Assembly: GCF_040702505.1 (NCBI RefSeq)
Contig: NZ_JBFBLC010000004.1
Span: 1-64,000 of the forward strand
Length of the DNA stretch: 64,000 nucleotides
Direction: 5' to 3'
Source: Terrabacter sp040702505
Lineage (GTDB): Bacteria; Actinomycetota; Actinomycetes; Actinomycetales; Dermatophilaceae
The notes beneath the pieces are model-generated. The model was not told the origin of the DNA. It saw only the letters and a program-made list of their open reading frames with translations, and searched no databases. This document shows, piece by piece, positions 36,091 through 44,459 of the stretch. The position numbers were made by a program, and so were the translations under genes. Each line of letters begins with the position of its first letter. The stretch's first letter is position 1.

Positions 36091-37365
36091 TCAGGCGACC
36101 GGGCTGGCGCCCAGCGTGACGGTGGAGGTGTGCTGCGTCCCGTCCTGGCTGGTCCACGCGATGTCCACGTGGTCGCCGGGGTTGGCGCCCACCAGCGCCG
36201 CCGACACGTCGTCGGCCGAGGTGATCGGGTGCCCGTTCAGGCTGGTGATGACATCGCCCGCCTGCAGTCCGGCGTCGGCGGCTGCAGCGCCGCTGAGGAC
36301 GCCGCTGACCTGCGCACCGGGAGTCGTCGCACCGTAGCCCCCGTAGGCGCCGTAGCCGTCGCCGCCGTCCGAGCCGTACCCGTAGTCGCCGGAGGAGGGG
36401 GAGTTTCCGACCTCGACGCCGAGGAACGCGGCCGGGCCGATGCGCACCGTGCTCGTCCCGTGACCGGACCGGATCTGGTCGGCGATGGACAGCGCACGGG
36501 TGATGGGGATGGCGTACGCGTCGGGCGTGCCTCCGGAGGAGCCTGCGGTGTCGATGCCGACCACCTCACCCTGGGCGTCGAAGAGCGGCCCGCCGGAGTC
36601 GCCGGCCTGGACGTCGGCGTTGGTCTCGAGCATGCCGTCGAGGGTCTCGGGCGACGTGCCGTCCTCGGAGCGGGCCGTGACCGACGCCCCGGTCGAGGTG
36701 ATCTGGCCCGCGGCAGCGGTCAGCGTTCCGGTGCCGCCGGCGTTTCCGACCGCCGTCACCTGCGACCCGACGGAGACGCCGTCGGTGTCGGGCTTGATCG
36801 TCGTGAGGCCGGAGGCACCGGTGAGCTGGATGAGTGCGACGTCGTGCGCCTCGTCGCTGCCGATCACCGTCGCGCGGTAGGTCTGGCCGGTCGCGGCCAC
36901 CGTGACGCGGATGCTCCCCGCGCCGTGGACCACGTGGTAGTTCGTGAGCACTTGGCCGCCCGAGGTCAGCACCATGCCGGTCCCTGCTGCCTGCCCGTTC
37001 TGGTAGGGCAGGGTCGTGTCGATGAGCACCACGCCCGCCGACTCGGCCGCGGTTGCCGCCTGCGCCGTGGGGCCGGAGCCCTGGGCCGAGCCATAGCCGG
37101 AGCCGTCGCCCCACCCGTAGCCCGACCCGTCATCCGACCCGTAACCCGAACCGGCCTGCGCGGTCGACCAGCCCTGCCAGTCCCGCACCGTGGCGCTGTG
37201 GGGCCCGGTGCCGGTGGCGAGAGCGGGCCCGGCGGCCGCGAGCCCCAACGCCAGTGCCGCGGCCAGGGCGAGCGTGCCCCGACGGAGCCGCGACCTGCGC
37301 GGTGGGGCAACCGGGGAGGTTCCGGAGGTTTCGCTGGCGCGTACCGGCTTGCCTGCTGTGCTCAT
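36091..37365 (-). CDS. Secreted HtrA-like serine protease with PDZ domain
   Basis: The 424-residue protein has a basic, twin-Arg-containing lead (PRRSRLRRG) and a hydrophobic signal segment ending near ALATG (about residue 50). A Gly/Tyr/Ser/Asp-rich linker (about 65-95) leads into a trypsin-like domain with LTNYHVVHG (His), AHDVALIQL (Asp) and QAGDSGGPLF (Ser), a second Gly-Tyr-rich linker (about 315-340), and a C-terminal PDZ domain with AGLQAGDVITSLNGHPI. This is the DegP/HtrA layout for extracytoplasmic proteolysis. The ATG at 37365 has GAAGGA eight bases upstream; an ATG at 37392 is weaker. It is convergent with xylB. Confidence 0.88.
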   Translation of the reverse strand: MSTAGKPVRASETSGTSPVAPPRRSRLRRGTLALAAALALGLAAAGPALATGTGPHSATVRDWQGWSTAQAGSGYGSDDGSGYGWGDGSGYGSAQGSGPTAQAATAAESAGVVLIDTTLPYQNGQAAGTGMVLTSGGQVLTNYHVVHGAGSIRVTVAATGQTYRATVIGSDEAHDVALIQLTGASGLTTIKPDTDGVSVGSQVTAVGNAGGTGTLTAAAGQITSTGASVTARSEDGTSPETLDGMLETNADVQAGDSGGPLFDAQGEVVGIDTAGSSGGTPDAYAIPITRALSIADQIRSGHGTSTVRIGPAAFLGVEVGNSPSSGDYGYGSDGGDGYGAYGGYGATTPGAQVSGVLSGAAAADAGLQAGDVITSLNGHPITSADDVSAALVGANPGDHVDIAWTSQDGTQHTSTVTLGASPVA

Positions 37366-37546
37366 CTGCGTGTCCTTCGCAACGGTCTGCATCTCTTGAG
37401 ACCAGTGCACCGCTCGGTCCCATGCGCCCTCCCTGAGCCGGCCATGAGCCGGTTGTGAACCGGGCGGGGATAGGGACCTTCGGCCCCTTGGCCGGCCTCG
37501 GGCGCCCGGGAGAGGCTGGTCACCGGACCGACAGGGAGGGCGCGTC

Positions 37547-38164
37547 ATGTCCGAGGCAGCCGTCAGCACGCAGAGGTCGCGCGGGAGCGAGCAGGCCACC
37601 GCACCGGCGCGCGCGCCGTTGCCGCCCCGTGCGGCCTGGGCAGGAGTGGGCCGGTGCGTCGGCACGAGCGCGAGGATGCTCGTGCGGGGGCAGGTCCGCT
37701 TCCCCCGGTCGCAGGTCGGCCGCCGCATCAGCTTCGCCGACCACTCGACCAGCCGGGTCTACCGGGACACGACGGTGGGCAGGCCGGCCCTCGACCCGTG
37801 CTTCCTCGCTGTCTCCTTCCGGCTCCGGGCCGTCCGGGGGCGCGGCCACGCGTGGTTCCGGGCGGAGAGCTGGCTCAACACCCCCCTCTTCGTGGGCTTC
37901 CCCGGCTTCGTCTCGAAGCTGTGGCTGACGCACGACGAGCACGGTCGCTACCGGGGGCTCTACGAGTGGGACGGCGCCGACCTGGCCGAGCGGTATGCCG
38001 GCTCGCTGTGGCACGTGCTGGCCCTGGTGAGCGAGCCGGGCTCCATCGACTACCGGGTGGTCCCCGGCCTGCGCCGCGCCGACCTGCTCGCCGACCCGGG
38101 CGTGCTCGCCCCGTGGTTCCCGGACGAGGAGGGAGCCTGGTGGCGCGTGCTGGCAGTCACGTAG
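37547..38164 (+). CDS. Uncharacterised protein, possible alpha-beta-barrel fold, upstream of FAD monooxygenase
   Basis: The 205-residue product has no signal or membrane helix. After a 50-residue basic lead it contains FRAESWLNTPLFVGFPGFVSKLWLTHDEHGRYRGLYEWDGADLAERYAGSLWHVLALVSEPGSIDYRVVPG, here described by position (about residues 105-175); the pattern of F-P-G-F ... K-x-W ... G-x-Y-x-W-D ... A-x-x-Y recalls YdhR-like mono-oxygenase folds. The similarity is by eye only. Its last 25 bases overlap the flavoprotein gene, suggesting the pair works together. Confidence 0.6.
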   Translation: MSEAAVSTQRSRGSEQATAPARAPLPPRAAWAGVGRCVGTSARMLVRGQVRFPRSQVGRRISFADHSTSRVYRDTTVGRPALDPCFLAVSFRLRAVRGRGHAWFRAESWLNTPLFVGFPGFVSKLWLTHDEHGRYRGLYEWDGADLAERYAGSLWHVLALVSEPGSIDYRVVPGLRRADLLADPGVLAPWFPDEEGAWWRVLAVT

Positions 38165-39717
38165 GCGAGGACCCGGACGTCCTCGTCGTGGGCGCCGGCC
38201 CCACGGGGCTGGCGGCGGCCCTGCAGGCGCACGCCCACGGCGCGCGGGTGCGGGTCGTAGAGCGCCGGCCCGAGGCGTTCCGCCCGTCACGGGCGATGAT
38301 CGTCCACTCGCGCACGTTGGAGGTGCTGCGCCCGCTGGGCGTCGTCGACGACGTGCTGGCCCGCGCGGACCGCGCCCCACGGGCGCACCTGCACTTCGGT
38401 AGGCGAGTGGTCGAGGCCGAGCTCGGTCACGTCGCGCTCGCCGACACGGCATACCCCCACCTGACGCTCGTGCGGCAGGCCGACGTCGAGGACGGGCTCG
38501 CGCGCGCCCTGGCCGCCCGTGGCGTCCCGGTGGAGCGGGGCGTCGAGCTCGTGGGCGCCACGTGGGGTCCGGATCGGGTGTCGGCCCTGGTGCGCACCGA
38601 CGGCGAGGTCACCGAGGTCGTATGCCGTCACCTGGTGGGGTGTGACGGCCCGGACAGTCTGGTGCGCAGGCTCGCGGGCATCGGCTGGCGGGGTGGGCGC
38701 TACGCCGAGGAGGTGGTCCTGGCGGACCTCGAGCTGGACGGGGGAGACGGGAAGCTCGCGCCCGGGGTGCTGCACGTGGTCGCGGGGCGGGAGGGTCTGG
38801 TCTTCCTCTTCGCCCTGGGGGAGGGGGCGAGCTGGCGGCTGCTCGGCACCCGGGCCGCGGGAGGTGACCGGGACGGGGCCTTCGGTCAGCCCGCCGGCGA
38901 GCTGGCACTGACGGAAGTGCAGGGACTGCTCGACGCCGCGGGCTTCGGGGTGCGGGTCGGTGAGATGGCCTGGTCGGCCAAGGTTCCGCTGCAGCACCGG
39001 CTCGCAACCACGTTCCGGCAGGGGCCGGTCTTCCTCGCCGGTGACGCCGCGCACGCCGGCTCGCCCGCCGGTGGCCAGGGCCTCAACACCGGCATCCTCG
39101 ACGCGACGAACCTCGGCTGGAAGCTCGGGCTGGCGGCTCGGGCTCGGGACGACGGCGACGAGCCCGAGGAGCTGCTGGCCTCCTACGACCTGGAGCGCCG
39201 GCCGGCCGCCGGGCAGGTGCTGGCCCTGACGCACCTCATCTTCTTCGGCGAGGCCTCCACACACCGCGTCCCGGCGTTCCTGCGGGGCTCCCTGCTCCCG
39301 CTCGCGGCTCCGGTCCTGCCGGTGCTCCTGCGGCAGCCTCCGCTTCTGGCAGCGGTCGTGGCGCTGCTGTCGCAGCGCTGGGTGCGTTACCGCGGCAGCC
39401 CCCTGTCCGCGGCGGGCAGCCCGACGGGCCGGGGCGCCCACCCCGGCGACCGGCTGCCTGACCGGGCGATCGTCTCGCAGGGACGGTCACGGCGCCTGCA
39501 CGAGCTGACGGCACGGCCGGGCCTGCACCTGCTGCTGGAGCGGGACGCGGACGCTCCGGCCCTGCGTCCGGCCGACCCCCTCGTCACCCTCCACCGGATC
39601 GACAGCTGGCCCGGAAGGGGCCTTGTCGCGGTGCGGCCTGACGGCCACGTCGGCTACCGCACGGGGCGTCTGGACGGTGCTGGCCTGGCGAGCTGGCTCC
39701 GACTCGTCCGCCCCTGA
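38140..39717 (+). CDS. FAD-dependent aromatic-type monooxygenase (PheA/TfdB family)
   Basis: The 525-residue flavoprotein hydroxylates an unknown substrate using NAD(P)H and O2. It shows the FAD dinucleotide loop VVGAGPTGLAAALQA (about 16-30), the second motif HLVGCDGPDSLVRR (about 165-178, DG motif) and the third GDAAHAGSPAGGQGLNTGILDATNLGWKL (about 302-330). A C-terminal thioredoxin-like region is present but lacks obvious cysteines. The GTG at 38140 lies inside the end of the previous gene, a few bases after GAGGAGGGAG, giving a 25-base overlap. Polyketide-type or phenol-type hydroxylase are both possible. Confidence 0.83.
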   Translation: MARAGSHVGEDPDVLVVGAGPTGLAAALQAHAHGARVRVVERRPEAFRPSRAMIVHSRTLEVLRPLGVVDDVLARADRAPRAHLHFGRRVVEAELGHVALADTAYPHLTLVRQADVEDGLARALAARGVPVERGVELVGATWGPDRVSALVRTDGEVTEVVCRHLVGCDGPDSLVRRLAGIGWRGGRYAEEVVLADLELDGGDGKLAPGVLHVVAGREGLVFLFALGEGASWRLLGTRAAGGDRDGAFGQPAGELALTEVQGLLDAAGFGVRVGEMAWSAKVPLQHRLATTFRQGPVFLAGDAAHAGSPAGGQGLNTGILDATNLGWKLGLAARARDDGDEPEELLASYDLERRPAAGQVLALTHLIFFGEASTHRVPAFLRGSLLPLAAPVLPVLLRQPPLLAAVVALLSQRWVRYRGSPLSAAGSPTGRGAHPGDRLPDRAIVSQGRSRRLHELTARPGLHLLLERDADAPALRPADPLVTLHRIDSWPGRGLVAVRPDGHVGYRTGRLDGAGLASWLRLVRP

Positions 39718-39736
39718 GCTCGTGGTTGGTGCGCGG

Positions 39737-41185
39737 TCAGTTCGAGGTCCCGCCGTCAGAACTCCCGTCGGCAGAGGTGGGGTCGGTGGTGAACCGCGGG
39801 CGTACGCGTGTGTCGACGCTGCTCCGGCGGGCGCTCGCGCGCCACTGCTCGGCCCCGGAGCTCGTCCGCCGGGCTCGCCCGTGGTCGCCGTACCAGTCCA
39901 GGACGAGGACCGTGGCGTCGTCGGCCAGGTTCTGGCCGCAGCTTTCGAGCACCAGAGCGGTGAGGCGACGGGTTGCCTCCCGAGGGTGCAGGTCTCGGGT
40001 GTGGGTGATCGCGTCTCGTAGGTCGAGGGCCGCGGCGTTGCGCTCCATCATGCCGTCGGTGACCAGCACCAGCCTGTCCCCGGGCTCGAGCACGAGCTCG
40101 CTCGGCTGGTACTCGCTGTCGGCGAAGAGCCCCAGCGGCAGGTCGGGGGCCAGGGCCACGACGGCCGTGTCCGCCCCCCGGCAGAGGTAGGGCGGGACGT
40201 GCCCGGCGTTGACCACGGTCAGGGCGCCGGTCTGCAGGTCCAGGCGGGCGACCAGGCCGGTGGCGAAGTGGTCGGTACGGCCCTTGGTGGCGTGCTCGTA
40301 GAGCGTGGTGTTCGCGGCATCGGCCTGCTGCAGCAGCGACCCGCCCATCCGCCGGGTGTTGCGCAAGCTGTTGACGCACAGGGTGGCAGTCAGGGCGCTG
40401 GCCACCCCGTGCCCCATGGCGTCCGTCAGGGACAGGTGCAGCGCGTCTCGGGCCAGGGAGTAGTCGAAGGTGTCGCCGCCCACCGACGCCGCCGGCTCCA
40501 GCCAGGCGGCCAGGGTGAAGGGGCCGCCCTCGCAGGTGAACGCCGAGGGCAGCAGCCGGCGCTGGATCTCGGCCGGCAGGGAGAAGAGGGTGCTGCGCTC
40601 CGCGCGCTCGAAGAGGTCGGTGTGCCGCCGGTTGGCGATGATGACGAAGGCGAGCAGATGCGCAATCCGCGCGATCTCGGCGAGGGCCTCGGCGTCGGGC
40701 GACTCGGGGACGGAGAGCTGGAGCAGGCCGAGCACCTCGCCCCGCTCGGTGACCGGGGCCAGCACCACCGCGCCGGTCGATGCGCCCTGGGTGTCGGCGT
40801 GGCTGTCGGCGGGGGCGGCGGGGAGCACCTGGAGGGTCTGCGTGCGCAGCGCCGCCTCGACCGGTCCGCCCCTGACGACGGGCACCGCCACCGACTGCTC
40901 GCCGCCCTCGTCGACCCGGGCCACGCCCTCCGACCCGCCGAGCCCCTGCCGGGCAAGGGCGGCGTCGGTGGAGCCGTACGACATGCGCACCAGGGCGCCG
41001 CCGGCGAGGTCCGCGGCGAGGAAGAACGCCGCCGAGGCGCCCAGCCGGTCGGCCAAGGTCTCTGTCACCGCCTCGACGGCCTGCAGCGGCGAGGCGTCCT
41101 CCACGGCGTCGAGCACACCGAGGAGCAGGTCATCGAACACCTGAGCTCGCCCCACCCCACCACGGTATGACCGCACAGCCGACAT
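39737..41185 (-). CDS. GAF-domain SpoIIE/PP2C-type protein phosphatase
   Basis: The 482-residue protein has a GAF-like sensor domain (about 15-185) and a C-terminal SpoIIE phosphatase domain (about 215-425). Visible PP2C metal motifs are VGGDTFDYS, LTDAMGHGVASAL, VNAGHVPPYL and LVLVTDGMMERNA. RsbU-type enzymes of this kind dephosphorylate anti-sigma-factor antagonists in stress pathways. A basic, Ser/Thr-rich tail follows. The ATG at 41185 overlaps, in the opposite direction, the longest reading of the tyrosine phosphatase gene, so the two promoters share the same short region. Confidence 0.87.
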   Translation of the reverse strand: MSAVRSYRGGVGRAQVFDDLLLGVLDAVEDASPLQAVEAVTETLADRLGASAAFFLAADLAGGALVRMSYGSTDAALARQGLGGSEGVARVDEGGEQSVAVPVVRGGPVEAALRTQTLQVLPAAPADSHADTQGASTGAVVLAPVTERGEVLGLLQLSVPESPDAEALAEIARIAHLLAFVIIANRRHTDLFERAERSTLFSLPAEIQRRLLPSAFTCEGGPFTLAAWLEPAASVGGDTFDYSLARDALHLSLTDAMGHGVASALTATLCVNSLRNTRRMGGSLLQQADAANTTLYEHATKGRTDHFATGLVARLDLQTGALTVVNAGHVPPYLCRGADTAVVALAPDLPLGLFADSEYQPSELVLEPGDRLVLVTDGMMERNAAALDLRDAITHTRDLHPREATRRLTALVLESCGQNLADDATVLVLDWYGDHGRARRTSSGAEQWRASARRSSVDTRVRPRFTTDPTSADGSSDGGTSN

Positions 41186-41244
41186 CGCGTGAAGTTTCGG
41201 TGCGGCCTGTGTCCTGGGCTGGCGCTCCCGGTTGGCCCGAAGGG

Positions 41245-41772
41245 ATGCTCGGGTACGTGCCGACCGTGAGCGAGACCCTCAACTGGACCACCGACCCCGT
41301 CGACCTCGAGGGCGTCGAGCCGGCCGACCCGCCGACCGAGATGCTGCCCGGGCTCTGGCACGGCGGCTGCCCCGTCGACTTCCAGTGGGTGCGCGAGACG
41401 GGCATCGACACGGTCGTCGACCTCGCCGACCCGGACGCCTACCCGCCGCCGGAGGACATCGAAGGGCTCGCCTACCTCAAGTGCCCCCTCGTCGACGGTG
41501 AAGACGTGCCCGACCCCGCGCTGACGCTCCGCCTCGCCCACCTCGTCGCGGGACTGGTGGGGGAGGGCCGCACGGTGCTCGTGCACTGCACGTTCGGACG
41601 CAACCGTTCCGGTCTGGTCATGAGCCTCATCGTCCGGGAGCTGCTCGGCGTCTCCGGGGCCGAGGCGCTCGCGCACGTCCAGGAGCGCCGGGACCGCACG
41701 GTCAACAACAAGGACTTCGCCGAGTGGCTGCGCTCCCTCCCGGCGCCGTCCGCCTCGGAGCCGGCTGCCTGA
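41245..41772 (+). CDS. Dual-specificity/tyrosine phosphatase family protein
   Basis: The product has the cysteine phosphatase signature VLVHCTFGRNRSGLV (C-x5-R-S/T), preceded by VVDLADPDAYP and an acid-loop candidate CPLVDGEDVPDP. It therefore removes phosphate from tyrosine or another phosphoester. Start choice is uncertain: an ATG at 41167 would overlap the divergent phosphatase gene by 19 bases; the ATG at 41245 and GTG at 41257 are alternatives, and AAGGG at 41240-41244 fits the GTG best. The protein is 171-201 residues depending on the start. Confidence 0.75.
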   Translation: MLGYVPTVSETLNWTTDPVDLEGVEPADPPTEMLPGLWHGGCPVDFQWVRETGIDTVVDLADPDAYPPPEDIEGLAYLKCPLVDGEDVPDPALTLRLAHLVAGLVGEGRTVLVHCTFGRNRSGLVMSLIVRELLGVSGAEALAHVQERRDRTVNNKDFAEWLRSLPAPSASEPAA

Positions 41773-41790
41773 CGAGCGGACCGGCGGGCC

Positions 41791-42687
41791 TCAGAGCGGA
41801 GAGTGCCAGAGCCCGAGCTCGGCCGGGAGCCAGTCGAGGTCGCGCCCGTGGTGCCGGCAGTCCCAGATGCGGAAGACGACGCCCGCCAGGTCGGCGATGC
41901 GGTCGAGCAGCGGCAGGCCCTCCCAGCCCAGCACGTCGTGGCCGTAGGCCGCGCAGAAGTCGCGATAGGTCTGCCGGTCGAGCTCGCCGGCCCGGAACCG
42001 GCGGGAGGCGCTCGCCAGGTCGTACTCGCGTGGCGCGACCGCGACCCAGTCCAGGTCGATGAGCGCCGCCCGGATGCCGTCGTGCATGACGTTCGACGGT
42101 GAGACGTCCCCGTGGATGACGCCGTGGCCGAGCTCCGACCGCACCCCGGCGAGCGCCGAGAGCAGCCCGTCGCGGGCCGCGCGCAGCACCTCCGCGTCCT
42201 CTTCGGGCAGGACCTCCGCCTGCGACTCGAGCCGCGAGAGCGGTGACCAGGGCGCGACGTCGGCGCCCGCGTGCTCGGCGTGGAAGTCGCGCAGCAGCCG
42301 GCCGGCCTCCGGCCAGGTCACCGGGCAGCCGCCGGACAGGCGGGCGGCCACGGTGACCACCCCGTGCGGGGTCACGGCCGCCGGCACCAGCGGCGTCGTC
42401 GCCGTCCGCGACCCGGCCAGCGCGGCGTGGATCCGGTCGAGGTGCGCCGCGTCGGTGCCCGGCGGGTAGACCTTGACGACGTGCTGCCCGGCGCCCAGCA
42501 CGACGGTGGTGAGCAGGCCCAGCACCTCGTCGGCCGGGCCCACCTGCAGCGGGAGCTGCCCGCGGGCCAGCTCCAGGGCGGCATGGGCGTCCGCCGCACC
42601 CCACCCCGGCGCGGGCAGCGGCAGGGGCAGCGGGTCGACGTCGCGGGCGACGACGGTGGGCCTCGGCTGGGAGGTGGCGGACGGCAT
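41791..42687 (-). CDS. Aminoglycoside phosphotransferase (APH)-family kinase
   Basis: The 298-residue protein has the APH catalytic loop HGVIHGDVSPSNVMHD (about 188-203) and the metal segment ALIDLDWVAVAPREYDLA (about 207-224). The N-terminal lobe has VVLGAGQHVVKVYPPG with the ATP-binding lysine. Members phosphorylate small molecules such as antibiotics, choline or homoserine; the substrate here is unknown and resistance should not be assumed. The ATG at 42687 follows AGGAG by seven bases. The frame continues upstream without a site. It diverges from the MmyB-type regulator. Confidence 0.78.
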   Translation of the reverse strand: MPSATSQPRPTVVARDVDPLPLPLPAPGWGAADAHAALELARGQLPLQVGPADEVLGLLTTVVLGAGQHVVKVYPPGTDAAHLDRIHAALAGSRTATTPLVPAAVTPHGVVTVAARLSGGCPVTWPEAGRLLRDFHAEHAGADVAPWSPLSRLESQAEVLPEEDAEVLRAARDGLLSALAGVRSELGHGVIHGDVSPSNVMHDGIRAALIDLDWVAVAPREYDLASASRRFRAGELDRQTYRDFCAAYGHDVLGWEGLPLLDRIADLAGVVFRIWDCRHHGRDLDWLPAELGLWHSPL

Positions 42688-42774
42688 ACGAGGGCTCCTG
42701 GGACGCGGTCCGTCACGGGTCGCGCGCTGCTGACGCGCCGGCGGACGCGGAACGTTAACACGCGGGAAACCACC

Positions 42775-42802
42775 GTCGTACGCGTGCTGTCGTACGCGTG
42801 CC
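42775..42802. repeat. Tandem 14-bp repeat in the regulator promoter
   Basis: GTCGTACGCGTGC occurs twice head to tail (42775 and 42789) with a one-base difference at the end of each unit. Each unit contains CGTACG and ACGCGT palindromes. It lies 34 bases before the regulator start and is a candidate operator for it. Confidence 0.6.
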
Positions 42803-42835
42803 GCCGGGCCGCGGCCCACTGGCAGGATGAGCGCC

Positions 42836-43666
42836 ATGACCACCGACGTGCCGCTCAGCGTGCGCACCCCCTCACCGCTGGGCGAGTTCCTCCGGGCGCG
42901 CCGGCGCGAGCTCGCCCCCGAGGAGGTCGGGATCAAGCGGGCCAAGGGTCGGCGCCGGGTGGGCCTCAGCCGAACGGAGGTGGCCGAGCTCGCGAACATC
43001 TCGGTGGCGTACTACGCCCTCATCGAGCGCGGCCGCGACCTGCGCCCCAGCGCGAGCGTCGTCGACGGGCTCGCCCGCGCGCTCAAGCTCGGCGCCGACG
43101 AGCGGGCGCACCTCAGCGCCCTCGCGTCCGGCACCCCGTCGCGGCGGCCGCAGGCGCCCGAGGAGCTCACCGAGGAGCTCGAGGAGCTGCTCGACTCGCT
43201 CGACCCCAACCCGGCCTACGTCGTCGGCGCCCGCTGGGACGTCCTCGGCGCCAACCACACCGCCTGCCAGCTCTTCACCGACTGGGAGGGCAAGCGCAGC
43301 AAGCGCGAGCGCAACCTGCTCTGGTTCTACTGCTGCGACCCGGCGGCGCGCACCCTCTTCGTGGACTGGGAGCAGGAGGCGGCCGACCAGCTGGCCCTCT
43401 TCCGCGAGGCGTATGCGCGTCACCCCGACGAGCCGTCGTTCAAGCGCGTCCTCGACGAGGTCTTCAAGGGCAACCCGGCGACGGTGCAGTGGTGGGAGCA
43501 GCACGACAGCGACCCGACCCGCGGGCGCACCAAGCGGATCCGGCTCGACAACGGCCAGGTCATCCGCCTGCACCAGCTCGTGCTGCAGGTCGTCGACGAG
43601 CCCGACATCCGGGTGATCAGCTACTTCGCGGACGCCGACGTCGACCTCGACGACCTCGGCCACTGA
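42836..43666 (+). CDS. XRE-family regulator with MmyB-type ligand domain
   Basis: The 276-residue protein has an N-terminal helix-turn-helix (LGEFLRARRREL ... GLSRTEVAELANISVAYYALIERGRDLRPS, about residues 14-75) and a C-terminal MmyB-like ligand-binding domain with NPAYVVGARWDVLGANHTACQLF and NLLWFYCCDPAARTLFVDWE. Such regulators control adjacent genes, often oxidoreductases or exporters, in response to fatty-acid-like ligands. The ATG at 42827 gives three more residues; 42836 is preferred because CAGGAT ends seven bases before it, predicting a leaderless start. It probably binds the repeat just upstream. Confidence 0.83.
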   Translation: MTTDVPLSVRTPSPLGEFLRARRRELAPEEVGIKRAKGRRRVGLSRTEVAELANISVAYYALIERGRDLRPSASVVDGLARALKLGADERAHLSALASGTPSRRPQAPEELTEELEELLDSLDPNPAYVVGARWDVLGANHTACQLFTDWEGKRSKRERNLLWFYCCDPAARTLFVDWEQEAADQLALFREAYARHPDEPSFKRVLDEVFKGNPATVQWWEQHDSDPTRGRTKRIRLDNGQVIRLHQLVLQVVDEPDIRVISYFADADVDLDDLGH

Positions 43667-43688
43667 GTTCGAGGACCCCCGCCCCGTC

Positions 43689-43733
43689 GATCGGGGCGAT
43701 CGGGGCGATCGGGGCGATCGGGGCGCTCGGGGC
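43689..43733. repeat. 9-bp tandem array (GATCGGGGC, five units)
   Basis: Four perfect units and one variant (GCTCGGGGC) follow each other between convergent genes. The first unit pairs with GCCCCG just upstream to form a hairpin, so it may have grown by slippage from a terminator. Confidence 0.75.
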
Positions 43734-43752
43734 ACCCGCTGCGGCCGGCCGG

Positions 43753-44451
43753 TCAGGCCGGCCGGGCGACGACGACGACGTTCTCGTCGTAGCTGCGGCG
43801 CACCGGGTCGAACCGGCCCCCGCACGTGACGAGGTGCAGGCTCGGCGGACCGTCGGTGCGGAACAGCGCCGCCAGGTCGAGCCGGGTCTTGCGCACCGCC
43901 TGCACCTCGGTGACGACGTAGCGGTGTGAGGTCGAGCCGGTCGTCACGACCACGCTGTCGCCTGCGCTGACGTCGGCGAGGCGCCCCAGGGGGCCGGTGC
44001 CGTACCAGGGCTCGTCGAGGTGGCCCGCGATGACGGTCGCACCCTGCGGGTCTCCGGGTAGGGCGCCGAAGCGGTACCAGCCGGCCTGGGCGGGGCTGTG
44101 CGGCAGGGCCATGTCGCCGTCGGTCGCGACTCCGACCGGGACGACCGGCATGCGCAGCCCGACAGCGGAGATGGTCAAACCTGTCGGCGGGGCGGCGGCC
44201 GGATCCGGGCTCGGCAGTCCCGCCTCCGTGGCCCCGACCGTCGGTGCGGTCACGGCGGGAGCAGTGGCGGTGGCGGCCGGCGTCGTGGGCTGCGCGGCAG
44301 TGGTCGCCGTCGCGGCCGAGCCACGCATGGCCGCGCTGAGGGCGGCGGCGTCACCCTGTTGCGGACGCGTCACCCACAGCACGAGGAGCCCGGCCACGAG
44401 GGCGGCGGCCACGGCGGCCGCCACCCTCGCAGGCGTGGTTCGTGCACGCAC
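43753..44451 (-). CDS. Class F sortase (first of two)
   Basis: The 232-residue transpeptidase has an N-terminal membrane anchor (about 10-30), an Ala/Thr/Pro-rich wall-spanning linker, and a sortase fold with the catalytic His in VIAGHLDEP, Cys in HLVTCGGRFD and Arg in the following PVRRSYDENVVV. No typical LPXTG substrate lies beside it. It starts at a GTG eight bases after the DUF4397 gene stop and is surely in the same operon, which points to that protein as a partner. Confidence 0.87.
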   Translation of the reverse strand: MRARTTPARVAAAVAAALVAGLLVLWVTRPQQGDAAALSAAMRGSAATATTAAQPTTPAATATAPAVTAPTVGATEAGLPSPDPAAAPPTGLTISAVGLRMPVVPVGVATDGDMALPHSPAQAGWYRFGALPGDPQGATVIAGHLDEPWYGTGPLGRLADVSAGDSVVVTTGSTSHRYVVTEVQAVRKTRLDLAALFRTDGPPSLHLVTCGGRFDPVRRSYDENVVVVARPA

Positions 44452-44459
44452 CGGACTCG

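Noticed and set aside
41791..42687. Aminoglycoside resistance gene
   Set aside because: Only the general APH kinase fold is visible; the substrate cannot be inferred and no mobile element or resistance neighbour is present.
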